Part shown: piece by piece, positions 25,692 through 33,682 of the stretch | Layout of the letters: each line of letters starts with the position of its first letter | How positions within the stretch are numbered: position 1 is the stretch's first letter | Assembly (NCBI RefSeq): GCF_947493595.1 | Contig: NZ_CANLRL010000001.1 | Coordinates: forward strand, 496,001-560,000 | DNA: 64,000 nt | Direction of reading: 5' to 3' | DNA from: an uncultured Shimia sp. | GTDB taxonomy: Bacteria > Pseudomonadota > Alphaproteobacteria > Rhodobacterales > Rhodobacteraceae | Program-made: the position numbers and the translations under genes | The notes under the pieces: generated by a model | What the model was told of the DNA's origin: nothing | What the model saw: only the letters and a program-made list of their open reading frames with translations | Databases searched by the model: none

Positions 25692-27691
25692 TGGAGCGGG
25701 ACCAGACCAATACGGCAGCGCCGGACAGGGCGGTGCAGCAGCTTGAGATTGACGTGGTCGGTGGGTTTCAGGCCCGCTGTGATGGGGCGCGTGTAGCAAT
25801 CAAGAAGAAGAAGGCAGCGGCCATTTTGGTATTGTTGTCACTGTCGCCGGACCTGCGTATGTCGCGGGAGAAATTGCGTGGGGTGCTTTGGCCCGACAGT
25901 TCTGAGACGGCGGCGCAAACCAGCCTGCGCAATGCGGTTTGGGCGTTGAAATCCGCACTGTCTGACGCAGGCTTTGACGGGGTTCTGACGGATCGCAGTG
26001 ACATTTGGTTGGCGCAAGATCAGGTTTTGGTCGATCTCGATCTACTGCTGGAGGCTGCCGATCAAGGGGACATGGCCAAGGTGTTGCGGGTTGATCCGCA
26101 GAAGCTGGCGCAGTTTGGTCGCGATCAGGTGGAGATCAACGACGTGTTTGCCTCCCGTGTCAGCGAAGCGGTGCAGCACGTCAGCGGGTTGATGCGCCAT
26201 CGGCTGAATGTGGCGGCAGACCGCGCAGGAACCGACGAAGAGCGGCTTGAGATTTTGCAGTTTGTCGCGGGGATGGATCCAGCGGATGAAGGTGCGGCGC
26301 GGCGGCTGATTAGGGCTTATTGGAAAAGCGGGCAGATGGCGAATGCGCTGACCGTGTATCAGTCGCTGTGGAGTCTGCTGGATCAGGAGTATGGCGAGGA
26401 GCCATCTGAGGAAACGCAGCAGCTGGTGATCGACATAAAATCACCGGGAAAAACCCAGGCGCCTAAGACCTTGCGGCCGGTAATTGTTGTGGCACAGCCC
26501 AATTATGCACATCTCACCGCTGATCTTGCAGGCGAGGCCGAAGCGCTGCGCCAAGCTTTGTGCGCCAATCTTTCGCGCTTTCGCGAGTGGCAGATTTTTG
26601 ATGCGGCATTGATGGCTGAACATACGCAGGTGGGCGAACCGGAGGCTGCGAGTTATGCGCTGGTGTTACAGCCGCAAGATCGGGGCGACGCATTGGCGTG
26701 CCGCGCGGTGCTGTCCGATCGCGGCACCGGCGAGCTTTTGTGGTCTGAGGCGCTGTCCGATGCGGGGCAGATTGCCCTGACAGAAGGTCCAGGCGCGGCG
26801 GAGCGGTTGGCGGTGGCGCTGAACCTGCACCTATCCGCCTTCAAAGGCCCGTTGATTGCCACAAATACAACCGCGCCAAGCGCCTATGAGCGCTGGGTGG
26901 AGGCGCAGGGACATATCCTGCAATTTACGCTGGAGGGATGGAAGACTGCGGAGGGACTGCTGGACGCATTGATCCGGGATTATCCGGAGTTCAGCCGGGC
27001 GTATTCCAGCCGCGCTTCCATTGAGAATATGCGGCAGATTTCTTTTCCGGGGCTGTACAGTTCACAGGATATGCATGTCGACGGGTTGCGTTTGGCGCGA
27101 CGCGCAATAGAACTTGATCCGATGGACAGCCGGGGGCAGTTGGCCATGGGGTGGTCCGCAGCGATGTCGCGACAGTTTGAGCAGGCGGAATTGGCCTTTG
27201 ATCTGGCGTTTCAATACAACGAAAACGATCCCTGGACGATGACGTCTTCGGCGGTGGGGCTGGCGTTTTGCGATCAGTTGGAGGCCTCCAGCCGATTGCT
27301 GGACTTGCTGTTTAAGCTGAAGTTCCGGTTGCAGCCGTCACATTGGAGTTATGTCGCGGCAACCCGGTTTATGGCCGGGGACTATGAGGGCTGTATTCTG
27401 GCGTCCGAGAAATCCGAGGAGATTTCGCATGACGTGCCCGCCTGGCATGCCTCTGCGCTGGGGTTGGTTGGGCGGTTGCCAGAAGCGGCTTCGGTGGCGC
27501 GGCGTTTTGAAAGTATTGCACGGGCCAACTGGGTTGCGGACGGGGCGCCGGAGCGGGCGGAGATCACGCGGTGGTTGGTGTCAGGTTTTCCGATCCGCAA
27601 TCACAAAGTTTGGCTTGCCCTGCGGGACGGGTTGCGGTTGGCGGACATGCCGGTGCCGGACCTCATTCAAGGCCGCGATATCGTGGTTTAA
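25691..27691 (+). CDS. SARP-type regulator with TolB-like and TPR domains
   Basis: A 666-aa regulator. The N-terminus has an OmpR/SARP winged helix (about 18-110: LSPDLRMSREKLRGVLWPD, SLRNAVWALKSAL). A bacterial transcriptional activation domain follows (about 115-255, ending RLIRAYWKSGQMANALTVYQSLWSLLDQEYGEEPSEETQQL). A TolB/adenylate-cyclase-associated-like region comes next (about 263-395), then TPR-type helices to the end. No membrane segment is seen. It is translationally coupled to the YcaO gene, so it probably controls this cluster. SARP proteins are typical pathway-specific activators in natural-product loci. Confidence 0.87.
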   Translation: MERDQTNTAAPDRAVQQLEIDVVGGFQARCDGARVAIKKKKAAAILVLLSLSPDLRMSREKLRGVLWPDSSETAAQTSLRNAVWALKSALSDAGFDGVLTDRSDIWLAQDQVLVDLDLLLEAADQGDMAKVLRVDPQKLAQFGRDQVEINDVFASRVSEAVQHVSGLMRHRLNVAADRAGTDEERLEILQFVAGMDPADEGAARRLIRAYWKSGQMANALTVYQSLWSLLDQEYGEEPSEETQQLVIDIKSPGKTQAPKTLRPVIVVAQPNYAHLTADLAGEAEALRQALCANLSRFREWQIFDAALMAEHTQVGEPEAASYALVLQPQDRGDALACRAVLSDRGTGELLWSEALSDAGQIALTEGPGAAERLAVALNLHLSAFKGPLIATNTTAPSAYERWVEAQGHILQFTLEGWKTAEGLLDALIRDYPEFSRAYSSRASIENMRQISFPGLYSSQDMHVDGLRLARRAIELDPMDSRGQLAMGWSAAMSRQFEQAELAFDLAFQYNENDPWTMTSSAVGLAFCDQLEASSRLLDLLFKLKFRLQPSHWSYVAATRFMAGDYEGCILASEKSEEISHDVPAWHASALGLVGRLPEAASVARRFESIARANWVADGAPERAEITRWLVSGFPIRNHKVWLALRDGLRLADMPVPDLIQGRDIVV

Positions 27692-27733
27692 AATCAAACC
27701 TATACCGGCATATCCTAAAGTGAGAGTGTCAGG

Positions 27734-28105
27734 CTACACGCATTTGCGCAGTGCGTAATCAGCAATGCGTTTGGAGCGGAAATTGTGCTCTTCTTCTGTC
27801 GGGGTGACCAGCGTGGCATCATAAGCTTCGTCGTAGAAATCCGGCAGCGTGTAGGGGCTGGGTGGCGGCAGGTCGAGGTCATCGGGGTGCGGCAGCATGA
27901 TGCTCACCACCTTCTGGTCCGGCGCGTTGAAGATTTGCAGTGGGTCTGCGTCATTGAACTCTTCGGCAAGTTCGGCGACGTTGCTTGGCACCTGCGCCCG
28001 GAAGTCGCCCACAGTGGCGGGCACCGTGTCGGCATCGCGCGCCCAACCTTGCAGGATTTCTCCCATCTTCAGGTAATTTTTGATTTTGATCTCATATGGA
28101 TCCAT
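27734..28105 (-). CDS. Orphan 123-aa acidic protein next to heme peroxidase
   Basis: A 123-aa soluble acidic protein (starts MDPYEIKIKNYLKMGEILQG; centre PHPDDLDLPPPSPYTLPDFY; ends ALRKCV) with a single Cys at the penultimate residue. GGAGGACAA precedes the start. It lies 30 bases downstream of the peroxidase gene on the same strand, so the two are probably co-transcribed. No family recognised. It could be a peroxidase partner or a substrate of the YcaO enzyme, but it has no obvious Cys/Ser/Thr-rich core peptide. Confidence 0.75.
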   Translation of the reverse strand: MDPYEIKIKNYLKMGEILQGWARDADTVPATVGDFRAQVPSNVAELAEEFNDADPLQIFNAPDQKVVSIMLPHPDDLDLPPPSPYTLPDFYDEAYDATLVTPTEEEHNFRSKRIADYALRKCV

Positions 28106-28135
28106 TGGTTGTCCTCCTTGTTGAGACAGTGGTGG

Positions 28136-29713
28136 TCAGGTGATCTCTGTGGCTGCGATCAGCGTTGGCATGTCGCGGATCGGGGCGGTGCCATAGGCGG
28201 CATGTTCAAGCGCCATTGCGATTTGTTGGTCCGTGTCTGTTGGCGTGTCGTCGGCAAACACGGGTTGAAATGCCACTCCGAGGATCAGGCCTCCAAGTGG
28301 GCCATAGGTCGCGCCGTTGCCGCCGTCGATCTGCGCCTCTAATGCGAGGAAGGTCACAAGCGGCAGATTGGCGGTGATGACGGCTTTGTCGGCATCGGAC
28401 AGTGGCGGTTTGTGGCCTGGGCGCACGGCGGCTTCGAGCGCGGCCATGCCAGCGTCGGCAATGCGGTCATAGTGGGTGGCGGCATCAAATGGCGTGGCGA
28501 TGCCTTGTGCGGTGAGTGCGGCGGCAGCGGATTGGATCAGGTCCTGTACGCGGCCCAGACCAATCCACTTTTCGCGCACAAGATCACGCATGGCGGTGCC
28601 AGCCGGGTAGGTGGCTTTGGTGGGTTTTCCTGCGGTGGGCAAGGTCATGCCATCTGCTGAGTGCGGACCAAAGCGGATCGCCCAGTTGAAGTTGTCTGCC
28701 AAAGGCGCGCCGGGTGCGGTGAAGAATAGGTTCCAGTCAATTTTCCAGTCAATTGGGGTGGGCACCATCCCGGGTTCATGAAGGGAGGAGTGATTGATGA
28801 TCTTGCGCAAATCGACCTCGCCGAGGTCATGATCGTCCACGCCATTGTTCAACATGTATTGCGGGCGCACCATGCTGTGGGCCATGCGAGCGATGCCGTA
28901 AGCAAAGAGGTCGTTGGTCTCGGCGGCGTTGCGCCCCAGAGGTTTCAGCGATGGAGTGCTGTCAAATAACGCCAGCACGTCGGCAGGCATGATGCGTGGG
29001 AGCAGGTCATGGCGCAGGATACGGCGATAAAGGCGCGCAGTGGCGAGGCGGGCCACGCGAGAGCGGTGATGCGGCGGAATTGGGTCTTGGGTGCCGGGCA
29101 TGGGCGTGGTTGCAGTTTGTGCCACAAGCGTGTTGTAGACCGCGTGGAAGAAGGCGGTGAGCTGTGCCAGGATGTTGTTGTCGTCATTGCGCGAGTCCGG
29201 GATCAGCACGTCTGTAAAGGGACCATCAGAGCCCGGGGTGTCCGCGTTGTAGCGGTTGCGAGGCAGGTCGGCAGCGGGAGGCAGGCGATCATCCGACATG
29301 CGGCCTGCCGGGCGGAACTTACCAAGTCGGAGCTGGTGGGTGCCGTCCGTGTGGTTCATGTCAAAAGCATGCGGACAGACAATCGGGCCACCGCCAAACA
29401 GGGTTTCCAGTGCAAGCTTTTCCTGACGTAGGTTTCTGGACCGTCCGCCAATGTCGTCAAAGGCGCGCGGTGCCAGAGAGCTGAACACCAGATCATGACC
29501 GGCGAGTTGGAAGAGGTAGGAGTAGCCGGCGGGCACGCCGAGGTGGCTGCTGTTTGGTTGGTTGAGGAAACCTTTGGCCGCGTTGGTTGAGCTGTTGTTG
29601 TTGTTGAGCAATGTCGCGAGGTAGATGGTCATCTCTTCGGTGAGAGGTGACGGTTGTGATGTGCCGCTGGCTGCGGCAAAGACATCGTCGATTTCGAGGT
29701 CTCGGTGCGACAT
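28136..29713 (-). CDS. Animal-type heme peroxidase family protein
   Basis: A 525-aa protein of the peroxidase-cyclooxygenase superfamily. Active-site landmarks are present: distal His in FQLAGHDL (H73, D74), Arg in LIPDSRNDDNN (R175) and proximal His in FAYGIARMAHSMVRPQYML (H279). There is no signal peptide, membrane helix or RTX repeat, so it seems cytosolic unless co-exported. Bacterial members can oxidise halides or organic substrates. Together with the orphan 123-aa gene and the nearby YcaO/SARP pair it could act on a small molecule or peptide. Confidence 0.87.
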   Translation of the reverse strand: MSHRDLEIDDVFAAASGTSQPSPLTEEMTIYLATLLNNNNSSTNAAKGFLNQPNSSHLGVPAGYSYLFQLAGHDLVFSSLAPRAFDDIGGRSRNLRQEKLALETLFGGGPIVCPHAFDMNHTDGTHQLRLGKFRPAGRMSDDRLPPAADLPRNRYNADTPGSDGPFTDVLIPDSRNDDNNILAQLTAFFHAVYNTLVAQTATTPMPGTQDPIPPHHRSRVARLATARLYRRILRHDLLPRIMPADVLALFDSTPSLKPLGRNAAETNDLFAYGIARMAHSMVRPQYMLNNGVDDHDLGEVDLRKIINHSSLHEPGMVPTPIDWKIDWNLFFTAPGAPLADNFNWAIRFGPHSADGMTLPTAGKPTKATYPAGTAMRDLVREKWIGLGRVQDLIQSAAAALTAQGIATPFDAATHYDRIADAGMAALEAAVRPGHKPPLSDADKAVITANLPLVTFLALEAQIDGGNGATYGPLGGLILGVAFQPVFADDTPTDTDQQIAMALEHAAYGTAPIRDMPTLIAATEIT

Positions 29714-30074
29714 GGCTCAGTTCCTTTTGCTGACTGAAACCACTCTAACGAGAATTTTGAATTTGAGACAAATTCAATCAAATCCACATAAAGGTACGAA
29801 ATTGCGAAGAAAATAAGGGGTGAATGCTCCGGCTAGTGTCACATGTGACGCGGAGACATTAACGGAATCACGATTTGTTAACGCGTCAACCGTGCCAAAT
29901 AGCCATCTAAGAGCGGTCGCTTTTGATAGGCAGCCACCAGCTGTTGGTGAGACGTGTCTCTGGAAACGTGGATCCACCTGCGCGGTTTGTTTCCAAATTG
30001 AGGCTAATGCCCTTGAGGATGCGTCACTGTCTCCAATTTTGCTTCGGTGAGGCGGCCAGTGGCAAAGCTCCGCT
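29714..30074. other. AT-rich gene-free stretch with a perfect palindrome
   Basis: This 361-base gap contains the upstream region of the peroxidase operon. GTCACATGTGAC (29838-29849) is a perfect 12-bp palindrome and a candidate regulator site. A 76-codon frame (GTG 29820 to 30050) with four Cys is open but its coding signal is weak. Confidence 0.4.
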
Positions 30075-30398
30075 TTAGTCGCCCGCCGAGGCGCCAAATG
30101 CACCGGGTGACAACACTACTTCTTGCCGCACCGCACCGGTGATGCGGTCGTGGATCAGGATGCGGTTGTCTGTGGTGACAATTGCCACCCAGCCGTCGCC
30201 CATGGTCACGGCTTGGGCTGCTACACCGTCTTGCAAAGTCAGGTTTTCTGGCAAGATTGGGCCATCGTCACGGAAGCGCATGACAAGCAGGACAACCAAG
30301 GTTACAAGCCCGACAACCATCACCACCATCATCCCGGTGACCAAATAGCGCAGGAAGCGCAGATTGGCGGGTTCAATTGGTTCCGGAGACTCATCCAT
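30075..30398 (-). CDS. Small single-pass membrane protein (DUF6476-like)
   Basis: A 107-aa protein with one N-terminal membrane helix (about 15-40: YLVTGMMVVMVVGLVTLVVLLVM) and a small extracytoplasmic domain (VAIVTTDNRILIHDRITGAVRQEV). It resembles a Rhodobacterales family of unknown function (DUF6476, from memory). ATG 30398 sits inside CCATGG and is offset by two bases from the start of the divergent pseudouridine synthase gene, so each gene's leader is inside the other. Longer frames upstream are antisense to that gene and rejected. Confidence 0.8.
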   Translation of the reverse strand: MDESPEPIEPANLRFLRYLVTGMMVVMVVGLVTLVVLLVMRFRDDGPILPENLTLQDGVAAQAVTMGDGWVAIVTTDNRILIHDRITGAVRQEVVLSPGAFGASAGD

Positions 30399-31425
30399 GG
30401 CAGAGGCCCTTGTTGAATTTGTAATTGCGGACAATCCGCCCAAGCGCCTTGATAAGGCGCTTTCGCGCGATGTGCCAGTGGAAGCGAGCCTGAGCCGCAC
30501 GCGGTTGGCCAAGCTGATTGCGGGGGGCAGCGTCATGTTGGATGGCGTTGTCGTGGATGATCCGAAACATAAGGTCGCGGGGGGCGAGTCGGTGGTAATC
30601 TCTGTGCCGGTTGCCGAAGACAGCCACATTGGGCCGGAAGACATTCCGCTGGATGTGATTTGGGAAGATGACGATCTGATTGTGATCAACAAACCGGCGG
30701 GCATGGTGGTGCATCCCGCGCCAGGCACGCCAAATGGCACCTTGGTGAATGCATTGTTGCACCATTGTGGTGACACGCTGTCTGGCGTGGGCGGCATGAA
30801 ACGGCCCGGCATTGTGCACCGGATCGACAAAGAGACCAGCGGCTTGTTGGTTGTGGCCAAGACCGATGCAGCGCACCAAGGCTTAGCGGCGCAGTTTGAG
30901 GCCCACACGGTGGAGCGCTATTATCGCGCGGTCTGTTACGGCGTGCCGGATGCCAATGACCCACGGCTGCGCGGCGTGCGTGGGGTGAATTTTGAACCTG
31001 GCAACATCATGAAAGTCACCACTCATTTGGCACGGCACAAGACCGACCGTCAGCGTCAGGCGGTGTTGTTTGAAGGCGGGAGACATGCGGTCACGCGGGT
31101 CCGGATCGTGCAGCCACTTGGTGATCCGGCGGTGGCCTGTCTGGTGGAGTGCTGGTTGGAAACGGGCCGTACCCACCAAATTCGTGTGCATATGACCCAT
31201 GCGGGCCACGGATTGATTGGTGATCCAGTCTACGGCGGACGGCGCAAGCTGGCGGAGAAGGCGATTGGACCCAAGGGGGTGGCGGCAGCTAAGTCCTTTG
31301 CACGGCAAGCGCTGCACGCGGCTGTGTTGGGCTTTGAGCATCCCGTCACCGGCGAGGATTTGCGGTTTGAAGCGCCTTTGCCAGAGGATATGGCGCAGTT
31401 GATTGCCGATTTGGGCGGGGTGTGA
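30397..31425 (+). CDS. RluA/RluD-family pseudouridine synthase
   Basis: A 342-aa RNA pseudouridine synthase. An N-terminal S4 domain (DKALSRDVPVEASLSRTRLAKLIAGGSVMLDG) is followed by the catalytic domain with HRIDKETSGLLVVAKTD (catalytic Asp) and GRTHQIRVHMTHAGHGLIGDPVYGG. This fits RluD, which modifies 23S rRNA helix 69, but RluC-type specificity cannot be excluded. ATG 30397 gives the family length. It is divergent from, and overlaps by two bases, the membrane protein gene. Confidence 0.93.
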   Translation: MAEALVEFVIADNPPKRLDKALSRDVPVEASLSRTRLAKLIAGGSVMLDGVVVDDPKHKVAGGESVVISVPVAEDSHIGPEDIPLDVIWEDDDLIVINKPAGMVVHPAPGTPNGTLVNALLHHCGDTLSGVGGMKRPGIVHRIDKETSGLLVVAKTDAAHQGLAAQFEAHTVERYYRAVCYGVPDANDPRLRGVRGVNFEPGNIMKVTTHLARHKTDRQRQAVLFEGGRHAVTRVRIVQPLGDPAVACLVECWLETGRTHQIRVHMTHAGHGLIGDPVYGGRRKLAEKAIGPKGVAAAKSFARQALHAAVLGFEHPVTGEDLRFEAPLPEDMAQLIADLGGV

Positions 31426-31536
31426 CCGGCGGTTTTACGCCTGCAACAAAACGCACATGCGCGTGAAATCAAGCGACTTCCATAGAATGCAGTGGCAAAA
31501 AACCTTACTCTAGAAGTCAGAAATTTGCGCGTGCTG

Positions 31537-31565
31537 GTTGAAACCCTCTGTTAGCGTCCTACATT
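31537..31565 (+). promoter_or_regulatory. Possible heat-shock-type promoter of rpoH
   Basis: GTTGAAA (31537-31543), 14 bases, then CCTACATT (31558-31565) resembles the RpoH promoter pattern CTTGAAA-N14-CCCCATAT. It lies 65 bases before rpoH, which would imply self-activation. Confidence 0.35.
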
Positions 31566-31630
31566 GATGTTAACGACATAAACATACGCCCAAGACAATC
31601 AGCGTAAGACAGACAAGGGAGGCATTCGCC

Positions 31631-32527
31631 ATGAGCAATTACAAAAATCTGCCGGCACCCACACCAGAAGGTGGTCTCAACCGGTATCTTCAGGAAATTC
31701 GCAAATTCCCGCTGCTTGAGCCCGAAGAAGAGTACATGCTGGCCAAACGCTGGGTAGAAGAGCAGGACGCGGATTCTGCCCACAAAATGGTCACGTCTCA
31801 CCTGCGTCTCGCGGCCAAGATTGCTATGGGCTACCGCGGATACGGCCTGCCACAGGCGGAGGTGATTTCTGAGGCCAACGTAGGTCTGATGCAGGCGGTG
31901 AAGAAGTTTGACCCGGAAAAAGGCTTCCGTCTGGCAACCTATGCCATGTGGTGGATCCGCGCGAGCATTCAGGAATATGTGCTGCGCAGCTGGTCCATGG
32001 TGAAGCTTGGCACCACTTCGGCGCAAAAGAAACTGTTCTTCAACCTGCGCAAGGCCAAGGCCCGTATTGGCGCGCTGGAAGATGGTGATCTGCGCCCAGA
32101 AAACGTGCAGCGCATTGCCACCGACCTTGGCGTGACCGAGGACGAGGTGATCTCGATGAACCGGCGCATGTCTGGCGGGGATGCTTCGCTGAACGCGCAG
32201 GTTGGCACCGAAGGTGAAGGCACCATGGAGTGGCAGGATTGGCTGGAGGATGAAACCGCCAACCAAGCCGCAGACTATGAGGCCAAGGATGAGCTGGACG
32301 CCCGTCGTGAGCTTTTGACCGAGGCGATGGACGTGCTGAATGACCGGGAAAAGGACATCCTGACCCAGCGCCGGTTGGCGGAGAAGGCGGTCACGCTGGA
32401 AGATCTGAGCGGTCAGTACGACGTCAGCCGTGAGCGCATCCGTCAAATTGAGGTGCGTGCCTTTGAAAAGCTGCAGAAACGCATGCGCGAATTGGCAGCG
32501 ACACGCGGAATGCTTGCGGCACACTAA
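31631..32527 (+). CDS. rpoH: Heat-shock sigma factor RpoH (sigma-32)
   Basis: A 298-aa alternative sigma factor. Region 2 (LIxEAN-type: EVISEANVGLMQAVKKFDPEKGFRLATYAMWWIRASIQEYVLRSW) and the RpoH box-like segment (TTSAQKKLFFNLRK) identify RpoH. Region 4 ([21 protein letters not shown]) closes the protein. AGGGAGG precedes the ATG by about 8 bases. Alphaproteobacteria often carry two RpoH paralogues; which one this is cannot be said. A strong terminator follows. Confidence 0.96.
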   Translation: MSNYKNLPAPTPEGGLNRYLQEIRKFPLLEPEEEYMLAKRWVEEQDADSAHKMVTSHLRLAAKIAMGYRGYGLPQAEVISEANVGLMQAVKKFDPEKGFRLATYAMWWIRASIQEYVLRSWSMVKLGTTSAQKKLFFNLRKAKARIGALEDGDLRPENVQRIATDLGVTEDEVISMNRRMSGGDASLNAQVGTEGEGTMEWQDWLEDETANQAADYEAKDELDARRELLTEAMDVLNDREKDILTQRRLAEKAVTLEDLSGQYDVSRERIRQIEVRAFEKLQKRMRELAATRGMLAAH

Positions 32528-32547
32528 GCTTGCAAGATGAAATTGAA

Positions 32548-32579
32548 GCCTCCGCCGGCGTGATCCGGCGGAGGCTTTT
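32548..32579 (+). terminator. Terminator after rpoH
   Basis: Perfect 11-bp stem GCCTCCGCCGG / CCGGCGGAGGC with a 6-base loop, followed by TTTT. Confidence 0.93.
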
Positions 32580-32634
32580 GCTTGTCTGGCGGTCAGCATT
32601 GGCTAGGGTAGGCGCATCAAATGGGAGCGCTATC

Positions 32635-33603
32635 ATGACCACCTCACCAGTCCGTTGGGGCATCCTCGGAGCCGCCAATTTTGCCAAGACCACAATGGGA
32701 CCAGCGATCCACGCGGCGCATGGCGCAGAACTCGCGGCGGTGGCGTCCTCCAGCGCGGAGAAAGTGGCCGGGTTTGCCGCCTTTGCGCCTGGGGTGCGCC
32801 ATCATCAAAGCTATGAGGATCTGCTGAGTGATCCCGAGATCGACGCGGTTTACATCCCATTGCCCAACCATTTGCATGTGAAATGGGGGATCAAGGCGCT
32901 TGAGGCGGGCAAGCCTGTGCTGATCGAGAAACCTGTGGGCATGGATGTGGCCGAGATTGACCAGTTGATTGCCGCCCGGGATGCGGCCGGGCTTTTGGCG
33001 GCGGAGGCTTATATGATTGTGCATCACCCGCAATGGCAGCGGGCCAAGGCCCTGCTGGCGGACGGCACAATTGGCAAGCTTGTGCATGTGAACGGGGCAT
33101 TTTCGTTTTTCAACGACGACTGCGGAAACATTCGCAATCAGGCGGCGTCCGGCGGTGGCGGGCTGCGGGATATTGGGGTTTATGTCATGGGGGGCGCGCG
33201 GTTTGTCACCGGGCAGGAGCCTTTGAAACTGGATTACGCGCGAGTGCAGTGGGAACACGGCGTGGATACGTTTGCCGACATGGGCTTTGCCTTTGAGGGG
33301 TTCACCTATCAGGCTTACACGTCGATCCGCGCAGCGCCACGGCAAGAGATGCATTTTCATGGTGAGAAAGGTCTGATGACGCTGACCTGTCCGTTTAATG
33401 CGGGCAAGTTTGATCAGGCAGAATTGCATTTGTCGATGCCGGATCAAACCGTGCGCATTGAGCGGTTTCCGGTGGTGAACCAATACGTGCAACAGGTGGA
33501 GGCCTTTGGTCGCGCGATCCGTGCAGGGAAAACCTATGCCTGGCCGCTTGAGCAGGCCCGTGGCACGCAGATGATGATGGATCAGGTTTTAGCGGCAGGA
33601 TAG
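32635..33603 (+). CDS. Gfo/Idh/MocA family oxidoreductase
   Basis: A 322-aa NAD(P)-dependent sugar or polyol dehydrogenase-like protein. The Rossmann start (VRWGILGAANFAKTTMGPAI), the signature IEKPVGMDVAEIDQL and GGGGLRDIGVYVM (catalytic-type His replaced by Val-Tyr in the G-x-L-x-D-I-G-x-Y context typical of the family) are visible. ATG 32635 is chosen. It stands alone between two terminators, so no substrate can be inferred. Confidence 0.92.
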   Translation: MTTSPVRWGILGAANFAKTTMGPAIHAAHGAELAAVASSSAEKVAGFAAFAPGVRHHQSYEDLLSDPEIDAVYIPLPNHLHVKWGIKALEAGKPVLIEKPVGMDVAEIDQLIAARDAAGLLAAEAYMIVHHPQWQRAKALLADGTIGKLVHVNGAFSFFNDDCGNIRNQAASGGGGLRDIGVYVMGGARFVTGQEPLKLDYARVQWEHGVDTFADMGFAFEGFTYQAYTSIRAAPRQEMHFHGEKGLMTLTCPFNAGKFDQAELHLSMPDQTVRIERFPVVNQYVQQVEAFGRAIRAGKTYAWPLEQARGTQMMMDQVLAAG

Positions 33604-33623
33604 CCGGACTGCCGTCCCAAAAG

Positions 33624-33661
33624 AAAACCCCTCGCAGGTTGGACCTGCGAGGGGTTTTTTT
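33624..33661. terminator. Bidirectional terminator
   Basis: Perfect stem CCCCTCGCAGGT / ACCTGCGAGGGG, flanked by AAAA on the left and a T run on the right. It serves the oxidoreductase on + and the DUF4167 gene on -. Confidence 0.93.
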
Positions 33662-33682
33662 GTTTGACGTGCAGGCGGCCGG

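Noticed and set aside
22762-29713. Genomic island integrated at tRNA-His
   Set aside because: No integrase, no repeat of the tRNA 3' end on the far side, and base composition like the rest of the window.
31559-32599. Long minus-strand frame across rpoH
   Set aside because: rpoH on the plus strand is certain; the antisense translation is low in motif content.
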